From positions 437 through 8,170 of the forward strand of contig JALWUZ010000100.1 in the NCBI GenBank assembly GCA_027079895.1: a stretch of DNA of 7,734 bases, in the 5' to 3' direction. The notes under the pieces were generated by a model. It was not told where the DNA came from. It saw only the letters and a program-made list of their open reading frames with translations, and ran no database searches. Of this stretch, positions 1 through 6,542 are shown in pieces. The translations under genes were made by a program, and so were the position numbers. Every line of letters starts with the position of its first letter. Position 1 is the stretch's first letter. This DNA is from Anaerolineae bacterium (GTDB taxonomy: Bacteria > Chloroflexota > Anaerolineae > B4-G1).

Positions 1-1403
1 CCCGCTCCCCCCAACTCGTAGTAGCCGACCCGGTGGTGATGATACCAGTGTTCGACGATTGGGTAGCCGCCCCAGAAGGCGGCGCGGAAGGCGGTCGTCG
101 AGACCTGACAGATGCCGCCGCCCACCTCGATCGCCAGTTGCTCCCCGGCGATGATGTAGGACTCGTCGTATCCGGCCTCGGCGGAGACCTCCCCCAGGTA
201 GTGGTTGAAGGAGAACACCTCCCCCGGCCCGACGATGACGCCGTCGAATTTGGGAGTGGCGACGCGGATGTTGTGGTCCCGTCCCGACGGTGAGCCGATG
301 AAGTAGGAATCCCCCTCGGCCACCAGGGTGACGATGCCCAACTCCGCGGCCGTGGCGGTATCCGGGTAGCGCGGGGGGACGGTCTGGACGACCAGGGGGA
401 TGTACCGCTGCCCCTGGGCCGCCTCCTGGACGATGCGGGATGCGCTGGCCGCGATGTCGAGAGCGCGACCGTCCGCGCTGGGGCTGATGGGGGTCAGTTG
501 GCCGCTCGTCTCGTCGAAGTGGAAACGGGCGTCCACCGGCTCGACGGCGATTTGGGGGGCCAGTTCCGCCAGATACTCCCGCACGAGGGACTCGTCCAGG
601 CGGGCGTGGAGTACGCCGTCCACAGCCTGCACGGTGATCATCGCCGCCAACTGCTCCGGCTGGAAGACCCAGGGGCCGGGGTCGCCCTCGCGCGGGTCGG
701 CCAGCGTCAGGGTGAGCGGCCCGGCGAGAATCGCCTCCGCCTCCGCGCGGGCCGGCGCGGCGTCGGTGATGGTCGGCGTGACCGGGTGGACGACGAGGGC
801 GACGTCCGTCGGTGCGACGCGGCGGAGGGCGGCGGCGACGGCTTCCAGGGAGGCGTCCACGTCCAGGGCGCGGCCCATCTGCGCCGGGTGGGCGATGGGA
901 GTGGTGCCTTCGATGGTGAACGCGGCGTCGGCGGCGGGGACGGCGATCTGCTCCGCCAGCGCCTCCAGGTAGAGGCGGGTCGCCCGCTCGTCGTAGATGA
1001 AGACGGGCGGGAAGTCGGCCCCCTGGACGAGCAGCCGCAGGTGGGCGCGGAGGTTCTGCGGCCAGGGCAGCCCCCGTCCCAGGCGGTAGGGAGCGTCCAG
1101 GGTGGCGGCGGGGAGCAGGCGCAATCCCAGGTCGGCGGGGCGGACGGCCCAGGAGCGGTCGGGACCGTGGAGCGTCACCAGCGGCCGGTCGAGTCCCAGG
1201 CTGTCCTCCAGGTGGGCGGCGGCCTCGTCGGGCCGCTGTCCGCCGAGGGGAACGTGCCAGACTGCGACGCCGGGGTAGAAACGGTCGGCGTAGTAGTGCT
1301 CGAAGGCCGCCGGCAACCCAATCAACAAGAGCAGCAGGAGGAGCCCCGCGAGGGTGAGGGCGCAGGAAATCCGTCTGTAGCCAAAAATCCGGTTCTGTGG
1401 CAT
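1..1403 (-). CDS. VanW-domain cell-surface protein with an N-terminal membrane anchor (3' part outside window)
   Basis: The visible part is 467 codons, read from the ATG at 1403 and still open at base 1. After a short basic N-terminus there is one hydrophobic segment (about residues 12-32, leucine-rich), which is an uncleaved anchor or signal peptide. The rest should be extracytoplasmic. Residues about 80-340 are two loosely similar repeats of the kind that precedes VanW domains (YoaR-like putative peptidoglycan-binding domain). From about residue 375 the VanW core is clear: NIRVATPKFDGVIVGPGEVF, then FSFN, then VGGGICQVSTTAFRAAF with its conserved Cys432, then a histidine cluster at 452-457. 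VanW occurs in some vancomycin-resistance clusters, but its biochemical role is not established, and most relatives are general cell-wall proteins. No resistance cluster is visible here. The start is fixed by the anchor and by the absence of an in-frame start just upstream; the ribosome site (AGGA, 10 bases away) is weak. The C-terminus of the VanW domain is missing only because the window ends. Confidence 0.9.
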   Translation of the reverse strand, partial: MPQNRIFGYRRISCALTLAGLLLLLLLIGLPAAFEHYYADRFYPGVAVWHVPLGGQRPDEAAAHLEDSLGLDRPLVTLHGPDRSWAVRPADLGLRLLPAATLDAPYRLGRGLPWPQNLRAHLRLLVQGADFPPVFIYDERATRLYLEALAEQIAVPAADAAFTIEGTTPIAHPAQMGRALDVDASLEAVAAALRRVAPTDVALVVHPVTPTITDAAPARAEAEAILAGPLTLTLADPREGDPGPWVFQPEQLAAMITVQAVDGVLHARLDESLVREYLAELAPQIAVEPVDARFHFDETSGQLTPISPSADGRALDIAASASRIVQEAAQGQRYIPLVVQTVPPRYPDTATAAELGIVTLVAEGDSYFIGSPSGRDHNIRVATPKFDGVIVGPGEVFSFNHYLGEVSAEAGYDESYIIAGEQLAIEVGGGICQVSTTAFRAAFWGGYPIVEHWYHHHRVGYYELGGA

Positions 1404-1406
1404 ACT
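1398..1406 (+). promoter_or_regulatory. Candidate extended -10 promoter for the small membrane protein gene
   Basis: TGG followed by CATACT (4 of 6 matches to TATAAT, preceded by a TGn extension) lies 27 bases before the ATG at 1434. It would start transcription near 1413 and leave a leader of about 20 bases carrying the ribosome site. No good -35 hexamer sits 16-18 bases upstream, so the call rests on the extended -10 alone. The element overlaps the first codons of the divergent VanW-domain gene. I found no convincing promoter for that gene in the opposite direction. Confidence 0.3.
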
Positions 1407-1419
1407 ACCGTCATCCTGG

Positions 1420-1425
1420 AAGGAG
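1420..1425 (+). promoter_or_regulatory. Ribosome binding site that fixes the start at 1434
   Basis: AAGGAG lies 8 bases before the ATG at 1434. The reading frame stays open far upstream, back to 498, but that upstream part is antisense to the VanW-domain gene. This site, together with the basic, hydrophobic N-terminus that follows, shows that translation begins at 1434. Confidence 0.8.
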
Positions 1426-1433
1426 ATGGAGAG

Positions 1434-2012
1434 ATGGCAAAACGACGGCGACAAGGCAAGCGGTTCCGGCTTCTGATTTACGAGCGGATGTGGCAGCGGT
1501 GGGCCGGGATACTCGTCCTCATCATCCTGGCCTCCCTGGTGATGTGGTGGTTCTCCCCCAGCCTCTCGCTCGAGACGCTGTGGGAGCAGGCGTTGACGCT
1601 GGTACCGGCCATCGGCGCGGGGCTCATCCTGCTCTTCGCCTTCTTCTCCCGCCGGATGGCCTGGGTGCAGTGCCGCTCCAATCACCTGCGCATCCAGACC
1701 CCGTTCTACCCGCTGGCGGTCTCCTACGGGCGCATCAAGGGGACGTACCCGCAGCAGTTTCACGAGGTGTTCGACCCTGCCAAAGTGAAAGGCGGGCGGC
1801 GGCGGTGGCTGGAGCCGTACTGGGGCCAGACGGTGTTGTTGGTGGAGTTGTCCCGATATCCGGTGCGGGAGTCCTGGCTGCGGCTGTGGTTCAGTCCTTA
1901 CCTGCTGCTGCCGGATAGTCCCGGCTTCGTCTTCCTGGTGGACGACTGGATGGGGCTCTCACGGCAGTTGGACGATTACCGCGCGGCCTGGGCGACCCGG
2001 CGGCGGTCGTAG
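1434..2012 (+). CDS. Small membrane protein, two TM helices plus a cytoplasmic (possibly PH-like) domain
   Basis: A 192-residue protein of unknown function. The N-terminus is strongly basic (MAKRRRQGKRFR), which predicts a cytoplasmic end. Hydrophobic segments at about 23-40 and 54-72 form a helical hairpin, so the remaining 120 residues should also be cytoplasmic. That part begins with RSNHLRIQTPFYPLAVSYGR and IKGTYPQQF. This resembles the opening strands of bacterial PH-like (bPH/YdbT-type) domains, where a two-helix membrane unit is followed by a domain that reads out its own folding surface. I offer this as a fold guess only. Near the C-terminus, LVDDWMGLSRQLDDYRAAW looks like an amphipathic helix. 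The gene is divergent from the VanW-domain gene (30-base gap) and convergent with the PIN gene (10-base gap), so it is a single-gene unit. I recall similar proteins from Chloroflexota but cannot name a family. Confidence 0.85.
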   Translation: MAKRRRQGKRFRLLIYERMWQRWAGILVLIILASLVMWWFSPSLSLETLWEQALTLVPAIGAGLILLFAFFSRRMAWVQCRSNHLRIQTPFYPLAVSYGRIKGTYPQQFHEVFDPAKVKGGRRRWLEPYWGQTVLLVELSRYPVRESWLRLWFSPYLLLPDSPGFVFLVDDWMGLSRQLDDYRAAWATRRRS

Positions 2013-2022
2013 AAGGGCGGTT

Positions 2023-2550
2023 TCACGGCAGCGACGGCGTTTCGCGGGCCGGAGATTTGGCTTTGTAAAAGCGGAGCACGTCTTCCCGACACAGAAACTC
2101 AACCCGGAGGCCGTATCCCGCGAGTGTGGGCCACCAGTCCAGCCAACGGCTGTCCGTAGCCTGCCAGATGGGGGGCTTGTCGGGGTGTGCGTTGGCGACG
2201 GCGACGAATTTGCGGTCCGGTGGGTCGAATGCCGACTCCAGGGCGGGGTCGGGGAACTCCTCGAAGTGGTCGGGCGCGGTCTCGGTGATGTGAACCCGCT
2301 CCACGTGGGCGGGGTTGGCTTGATTCTGGAGCAGCCACTTGAGGAACGCCGCCCCAACCCCCTTGCCCCGTCGCGTGTCCGTTTTGTGCAGGTACTCGCC
2401 GATGAGGTGATAGTCGTCGTCAATCACGACGATGCCCTGGTTCTTCAACCCCTCCAGGCCGTCAACGCAGGAGGATACGCAGTCGGGGGACACGTCCTTG
2501 TGCTCCCCATCGGCGACCAGCAGAACGTTGGTGTCCACGACGGCTCTCAC
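2023..2550 (-). CDS. PIN-domain protein, putative metal-dependent nuclease
   Basis: A 175-residue protein that opens with the PIN signature AVVDTNVLLVADG (Asp6). Other candidate metal ligands are Glu52 (in DDDYHLIGEYL), Asp112 (in DPPDRKFVAVA) and Asp133 (in QATDSRW). Their order and spacing match the PIN-fold nuclease site, normally used with Mg or Mn to cut RNA or sometimes DNA. It is longer than typical VapC toxins (about 130 residues), with an insert around 55-110 (FLKWLLQNQANP, then an acidic stretch). No VapB-like antitoxin lies next to it. Instead it is the last gene of an operon and overlaps the AAA ATPase gene by four bases (GTGA), so the two are probably translationally coupled and work together. 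The GTG start is supported by an AGGAGG site. My reading is a nuclease effector or processing enzyme controlled by the ATPase. The fold call is firm; the substrate is unknown. Confidence 0.85.
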   Translation of the reverse strand: MRAVVDTNVLLVADGEHKDVSPDCVSSCVDGLEGLKNQGIVVIDDDYHLIGEYLHKTDTRRGKGVGAAFLKWLLQNQANPAHVERVHITETAPDHFEEFPDPALESAFDPPDRKFVAVANAHPDKPPIWQATDSRWLDWWPTLAGYGLRVEFLCREDVLRFYKAKSPARETPSLP

Positions 2551-3926
2551 CGGGCCGCCTCCTGTCGGCGTCTCATCGCTGCGCGGGTGCGGGCGGCGAT
2601 TTCCCCGAACTCGTCGCCGAAAAAGTGCTCCGGCCAGTTGGAGATCTCCCCCTCCTCGTTCAACTGAAGCGGCTCGATACGCGCTCCGTCCGCGCCGTGC
2701 TGGACGAAGTAGACGGCCACGTCGTCCAGGGAGATGTGCTCCCCTTCGGCGATTCGGCGTTGCAGGCGCGTCAGGAAGTACTCGGAGTGGCTCTCCACGA
2801 TCAACTGGACGTCGCGCGGCTTTCCGTTTTCGTTGGCCTTGACCGCGCTGATGAAAACATCCGCCAGATTGGCCTGCACGCTGGGGTGAAGGTGAATCTC
2901 CGGCTGCTCCATCCAGATGACCGAACGGGGCGGAGCGTAGAACGCCTGCACCAGCGGCGGCAGGACTTGGGAGATGCCGAAGCCGACATCGGTCAGTTTG
3001 ACTTCGGGCGAGCCGGCATGCACCTGAATCAGCACCTCGTACTCCTTACGCCCTGCCGCCAGGGGGACGACCTTGAAACTGTGGATGAGCCCCATTTCCG
3101 CCAGCCATTCGGCGATGAATCGGTCGAAGTGGGCGCGGCGTTTGCGGGGGGCGCGGTTGAGCATCCGTTTGGCCGCCGTCGCCGCCAGCAGCGCGGCGAT
3201 GGTGTACTCGCCGTCCTGTCCCACGTCGGGAGGGGTGTCGCCGGCCCAGGCGTACACGCGCTGGGGGTGTTTGCGCAGCGGCCCCAGGTAAAAGAAGTTC
3301 TCCAACAGGTTCTCGACCGCCAGCGAGAACTCGACCAGGAAGTTGGCGTTCTGGTAGCGGGAGAGGGTGCGGGCGGTGAAGAGATAGAATTTCTCCGGCG
3401 GGTCCAGCGGCCACTTGCGCCCTGAAGCGTGTTTCAGGCGCAGCGGGGAGCATCTCAGTTCCCCCTTGCCCCCGTTCCGCCGGTGGACGACCTCCAACGC
3501 GCTCCGACCGTCCATCAGCAGCCGGTAGGAAAACGCGCTCGTCTGGGGCTGGCCGCGGCTGTCGGCGATGAGTTGCGCGTCGAGGGACAGTTCATCCCCC
3601 CGATAACTGTGCGCCGAGTCCACGTCGAGGACTTCCATCACCCCCGGCAGTTTCCAGCGCAGGGAGAACTTCAGCGTCTTTTCGATGTCGTGCCCGTACA
3701 GGCAATCCTGGAACGTGCCCAGGTCTATCAGGGAGTACCGGTCTCCCAGGCGGAGGGCGTTTCTGCGGTCGGGGGAGAGGACGGTCTGTTTCAGGGCCAG
3801 CAGGAAGTGTCCCAGGCTGGATTTGCCCGAACTGTTGGGGCCGAAGATCACCGTCAGGGGGGCCAGACGCAGGTCGCCGGTGTCCTGCCAGGGCTTGAAG
3901 TTTTCGATTCGCAGGCGGGTCAGCAT
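2547..3926 (-). CDS. AAA ATPase of the OLD/AAA15 type with a DUF3696-like C-terminus
   Basis: A 459-residue ABC-type ATPase. The N-terminus MLTRLRIENFKPWQDTG is the usual opening strand of this group. Walker A is GPNSSGKSS (29-37, Lys35). A conserved YLGPLRKHPQRVYAW segment follows at 213-227. A signature-like LTDVGFGISQVLP is at 311-323, Walker B with its catalytic acidic residues is SVIWMEQPEIHLHP (335-348), and the switch histidine is His380 in VESHSEYFLTRL. The last part, ISNWPEHFFGDEFGEI (428-443), matches the DUF3696 tail. There is no TOPRIM or other nuclease domain attached, so any cutting must come from a partner, most simply the PIN protein encoded four bases into its end. An ATG at 3944 is also in frame and overlaps the sbcC stop (ATGA). 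I prefer 3926 because AGGAGG lies 9 bases before it and the family N-terminus begins there. Such ATPases are common in anti-phage and DNA-damage modules; the role here is inferred. Confidence 0.9.
   Translation of the reverse strand: MLTRLRIENFKPWQDTGDLRLAPLTVIFGPNSSGKSSLGHFLLALKQTVLSPDRRNALRLGDRYSLIDLGTFQDCLYGHDIEKTLKFSLRWKLPGVMEVLDVDSAHSYRGDELSLDAQLIADSRGQPQTSAFSYRLLMDGRSALEVVHRRNGGKGELRCSPLRLKHASGRKWPLDPPEKFYLFTARTLSRYQNANFLVEFSLAVENLLENFFYLGPLRKHPQRVYAWAGDTPPDVGQDGEYTIAALLAATAAKRMLNRAPRKRRAHFDRFIAEWLAEMGLIHSFKVVPLAAGRKEYEVLIQVHAGSPEVKLTDVGFGISQVLPPLVQAFYAPPRSVIWMEQPEIHLHPSVQANLADVFISAVKANENGKPRDVQLIVESHSEYFLTRLQRRIAEGEHISLDDVAVYFVQHGADGARIEPLQLNEEGEISNWPEHFFGDEFGEIAARTRAAMRRRQEAAR
2558..2563 (-). 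promoter_or_regulatory. Ribosome binding site for the PIN gene (supports its GTG start)
   Basis: On the minus strand AGGAGG lies 7 bases before the GTG at 2550, inside the last codons of the upstream ATPase gene. It shows that GTG, read as Met, is the real start and places the VDTN motif at residues 5-8, as expected for a PIN domain. Confidence 0.85.
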
Positions 3927-3935
3927 TTTTCCAGC

Positions 3936-3941
3936 CCTCCT
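3936..3941 (-). promoter_or_regulatory. Ribosome binding site that decides the AAA ATPase start
   Basis: On the minus strand AGGAGG begins at the last base of the sbcC stop codon and lies 9 bases before the ATG at 3926. The alternative ATG at 3944 has no purine-rich site in front of it. The site sits where ribosomes finishing sbcC release, which favours re-initiation on the next gene. Confidence 0.8.
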
Positions 3942-6487
3942 CATAGAATCTGGACGGTCGAACCGGCGGCGGTCTTCGTCACCGCGATGCGGGTCGGGAA
4001 GGCGTCCATCAGTTCCTCGATGTGGGTGATGACCAGTACGCGGGTGAAGTCGTCCTGGATGGCGTTGATGGCCTCGACCAGCCGTTCCCGCCCCTCGGCG
4101 TCCTGGGTGCCGAATCCCTCGTCAATGACCAGGGTCTGCAACTGCGCCCCGGCCCGCCGCGCCAGGAGTTTGGAGAGGGCGATGCGGATGGCGAAGTTGA
4201 CCCGGAACTGCTCGCCGCCGGAGTAGTTCTCGTAGGGGCGGGTTCCGACCTCGTCGGCGATCTTGATCTCCAACGTCTCCCGCACCGCGCCGGCCTGGGT
4301 TTCCCGCTGGGTGTCGAAGCGGACGTGCATGCGGCCGTTGGTCATGCGGGAGAGGAGCCGGTTGGCCTCGGATTCGATCTCCGGCACCGCCGCCTCGATG
4401 ATCATCGCCGGGACGCCCCGGACGCCGAAAGCCTCCCGCAGTTCCTCGTAGAGGCCGCGTTCGAGGGCCAGTTCCTCCTGCCGACGGCGTTTCTCGTCCC
4501 TTTGGAGCGTCAGGGCGCGGCAGGCTTCCAGCCGCTGCTGGGCCGCTCCCAGCCGTTGACGGGCCGCGGCCTCCTGCCGCCGTATGCGGTTCAGTTCCGC
4601 CTCGACGCGGTCGGCGGTGCGCAACTCGTCGCGCAGACGGGCGGCCTGCTGTTCCCAGTCGGCCTGCCGACCCTGTTCCGCGGCCAGTTGCTCCCGCAGA
4701 CGGGCTTCTTGCTCGTCCAGGCGGCGCAGCGTCTCCTCGATTTTCGCCAGTTCCTCCCCGGCGACGGTCAGGCGGGCGTGCTGCTCGGCGAAGCGTTCCC
4801 CCCTGGCCAGCGATTCCTGGAGGGCCCGGTGCGCGTCTCGGTCGTAGCCAATCGTTTCTTTCTGCTGCCGCGCCGTGACCAGTTCGGCCCGCTGCTGGTG
4901 GGCGTAGTCCTCCCCATCGAGCCGCCGTCGCACCTGGGCCAGTGATTCCCGCTCGTCGGTCAACTGCTCGGCGGCCTGCTGCCCCTGGGCGATGCGCTCC
5001 TCCAACGCCGCCTCCTTTCGCCGCAGGCCGTCCAGTCGGCGGAGGTCTTTGTCAATCGCGCGGATGCGTTCCCGCAGGCGGCCGGACTCCGCGCTCAACT
5101 GCCTCAGCCGCTTCCGGTTGGCGCGGCGGGTCTCCTCGCCGGCGGATACCTCCGCCTGGAGGCGTTGGAGCAGTTCTGCCCGATGGTCGTCGCTCAACGG
5201 GCGTTGGCACAGGGGGCACTCGGCCCCGGCCTGCTCCAAGCGGGCGATTTTCTCCTGGAGGTCGGCGAGTTCGGCTCCGATGGCGCCGTTCGTGGTCTTC
5301 AGGGCGGCCTGCTCCTCGGCGAGACGGGTGATCTCGTCGGCGGCGGCCTGCCGCTCCTCCGCCAGAGCGTTCAGGTGGGCGATCTGTTCCCGCACCTGGG
5401 CGAGTTGCTCCGGGAGGGAGGCGTCCTTCGTGAGCCGTTTTTCGAGGTCGGCTATCCGGCGTTCGATGGCGCGGCGTTCCATCTCCAACCGCCGTTTTTC
5501 GTCGTTGATGGCGGCCTGGATGTCCCGGATGCGCTCGTTGAGGGCGTTGTCCTGATGCATTTTCGCCCGCCACGCCTGCTCCTCTTCCCGGTCGGCGAGG
5601 TATTTCCGGTAGCCGGTCTCGATCTCCTCGGCCTGGGAGAGGAGGGCGGCGTACTCGTCGCGGTGGCGGGTGTGGGTCTCGCGCTCCGCCGCCAGCGCGG
5701 ACAGGTCTTGGCGAAGGCGGGCGACCCGTTCCCGCTGGGCGGCGACCTGGCCTTCGACGTGGCGCAACTCCGCACGGGCGGTCTCGATGCGGCGGTAAGC
5801 GGCCTCCGCCTCCGTCAGGCGGGCCGCCAGACCGTCCACCTCCTGCCGGGCCTGCCGCAGTTGGGCCTCGTACTGCGGCTGTTGGGAAAGTTCGGCCTCG
5901 ATCTCCTGCAAGCGCAGGGCGATGACCCGCTCCTCGTCGCCGATGGCCTTGAGCCGTTCCTTCGCCCGCTCCTCGTACACCTGCCAGCGGTCGAGTCCCA
6001 GGATGTCGCTCAGCACCCGTTTCCGCTCGGTGGCGGTTTTGACGGTGAACTCATCGGCCCGCCCCTGCCGCAGGAAGGCGGAGTTGATGAAGGTGTTGTA
6101 GTCCAGGTGCAGGACGCGCTCGATTTTGGCCTGGGTCGCCCGGATGCCGCTCTCGGCGATGGAACGCCAGCGGTTTCCGTCGCGGACCTGGAAGTCGAGG
6201 AGGGGGCTGCCGCGCCGTCCCACCTTGCGCCGCCGGATGATGCGGTAGGTCTGCCCCCCCATCGTGAAGGTGAACTCGACGGCCATCTCGTCTTCACCCA
6301 GGCGGATGAGTTCGTCGTCCCGGCGGGCCCGCGCCTTGCCCCACACCGCCCAGGTGAGCCCGTCGAGCAGGGCGGACTTGCCCGCCCCGTTCACGCCGGC
6401 CAGGCAGGCGACGTGGATGCCGGCGAAGTCCACCTGGGCCTGACGGTAGCACATGAAATTGGTCAGGGAGATGGTGTGCGGGATCAT
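3941..6487 (-). CDS. sbcC: Rad50/SbcC-type DNA double-strand-break ATPase with zinc hook
   Basis: An 848-residue SMC-like protein, complete in all its parts. Walker A is GVNGAGKS (31-38) and the Q-loop glutamine is in FLRQGRADEF (Gln141). Two coiled-coil arms of nearly equal length (about 175-423 and 428-685) flank the zinc hook Cys-Pro-Leu-Cys (424-427). The ABC signature is NYSGGEQFRVNFAIRIALSK (754-773), Walker B is LQTLVIDEGFG (783-793) with the D-loop at 794-796, and the switch is ITH (His822). SbcC/Rad50 dimers bind DNA ends, tether them through the hook, and power the SbcD/Mre11 nuclease. The protein is shorter than E. coli SbcC (about 1048 residues), mainly through shorter arms, as in archaeal and many other bacterial Rad50s. 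No sbcD gene adjoins it in this window. It is the first gene of an operon with the AAA ATPase and the PIN nuclease. The ATG is fixed by the family N-terminus MIPHTISLTNFMCYR. It has no ribosome site and lies 10 bases from the -10 box. Confidence 0.95.
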   Translation of the reverse strand: MIPHTISLTNFMCYRQAQVDFAGIHVACLAGVNGAGKSALLDGLTWAVWGKARARRDDELIRLGEDEMAVEFTFTMGGQTYRIIRRRKVGRRGSPLLDFQVRDGNRWRSIAESGIRATQAKIERVLHLDYNTFINSAFLRQGRADEFTVKTATERKRVLSDILGLDRWQVYEERAKERLKAIGDEERVIALRLQEIEAELSQQPQYEAQLRQARQEVDGLAARLTEAEAAYRRIETARAELRHVEGQVAAQRERVARLRQDLSALAAERETHTRHRDEYAALLSQAEEIETGYRKYLADREEEQAWRAKMHQDNALNERIRDIQAAINDEKRRLEMERRAIERRIADLEKRLTKDASLPEQLAQVREQIAHLNALAEERQAAADEITRLAEEQAALKTTNGAIGAELADLQEKIARLEQAGAECPLCQRPLSDDHRAELLQRLQAEVSAGEETRRANRKRLRQLSAESGRLRERIRAIDKDLRRLDGLRRKEAALEERIAQGQQAAEQLTDERESLAQVRRRLDGEDYAHQQRAELVTARQQKETIGYDRDAHRALQESLARGERFAEQHARLTVAGEELAKIEETLRRLDEQEARLREQLAAEQGRQADWEQQAARLRDELRTADRVEAELNRIRRQEAAARQRLGAAQQRLEACRALTLQRDEKRRRQEELALERGLYEELREAFGVRGVPAMIIEAAVPEIESEANRLLSRMTNGRMHVRFDTQRETQAGAVRETLEIKIADEVGTRPYENYSGGEQFRVNFAIRIALSKLLARRAGAQLQTLVIDEGFGTQDAEGRERLVEAINAIQDDFTRVLVITHIEELMDAFPTRIAVTKTAAGSTVQIL

Positions 6488-6497
6488 AGCGAGCAGG

Positions 6498-6525
6498 ATT
6501 ATACCACCGTCGGGGGATGGGACAA
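6498..6525 (-). promoter_or_regulatory. Promoter of the sbcC-AAA-PIN operon
   Basis: On the minus strand TTGTCC (6520-6525, 4 of 6 matches to the -35 consensus) is followed, after 16 bases, by a perfect TATAAT (6498-6503) with a TGG extension just before it. The -10 box ends only 10 bases before the sbcC ATG, so transcription would begin about 2-5 bases ahead of the start codon and the mRNA would be leaderless or nearly so. The promoter fills the 55-base gap after the upstream gene. I see no terminator hairpin in that gap, so read-through from upstream is possible. Confidence 0.75.
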
Positions 6526-6542
6526 GGGTTTGGGCGGCCCGC

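Noticed and set aside
1..1403. VanW-domain protein as evidence of a vancomycin-resistance cluster.
   Set aside because: No vanR/S, vanH/A/X or other resistance genes are present, and VanW domains are widespread in ordinary cell-surface proteins.
498..1433. Upstream part of the plus-strand reading frame that ends at 2012, which would extend the membrane protein to 504 residues.
   Set aside because: It is antisense to the well-supported VanW-domain gene and has a Gly/Gln/Arg/Val-rich composition with no domain. The AAGGAG site and basic-hydrophobic N-terminus at 1434 mark the real start.
2005..2040. Possible bidirectional terminator between the convergent membrane protein and PIN genes.
   Set aside because: The gap is only 10 bases, and I find no stem with a T-rich tail on either strand in or around it.
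2625..4945. Several long plus-strand open frames (2625-3425, 3429-4226, 4022-4945) in tandem.
   Set aside because: All mirror the codon structure of the minus-strand ATPase and sbcC genes, lack ribosome sites and carry no recognisable domain.
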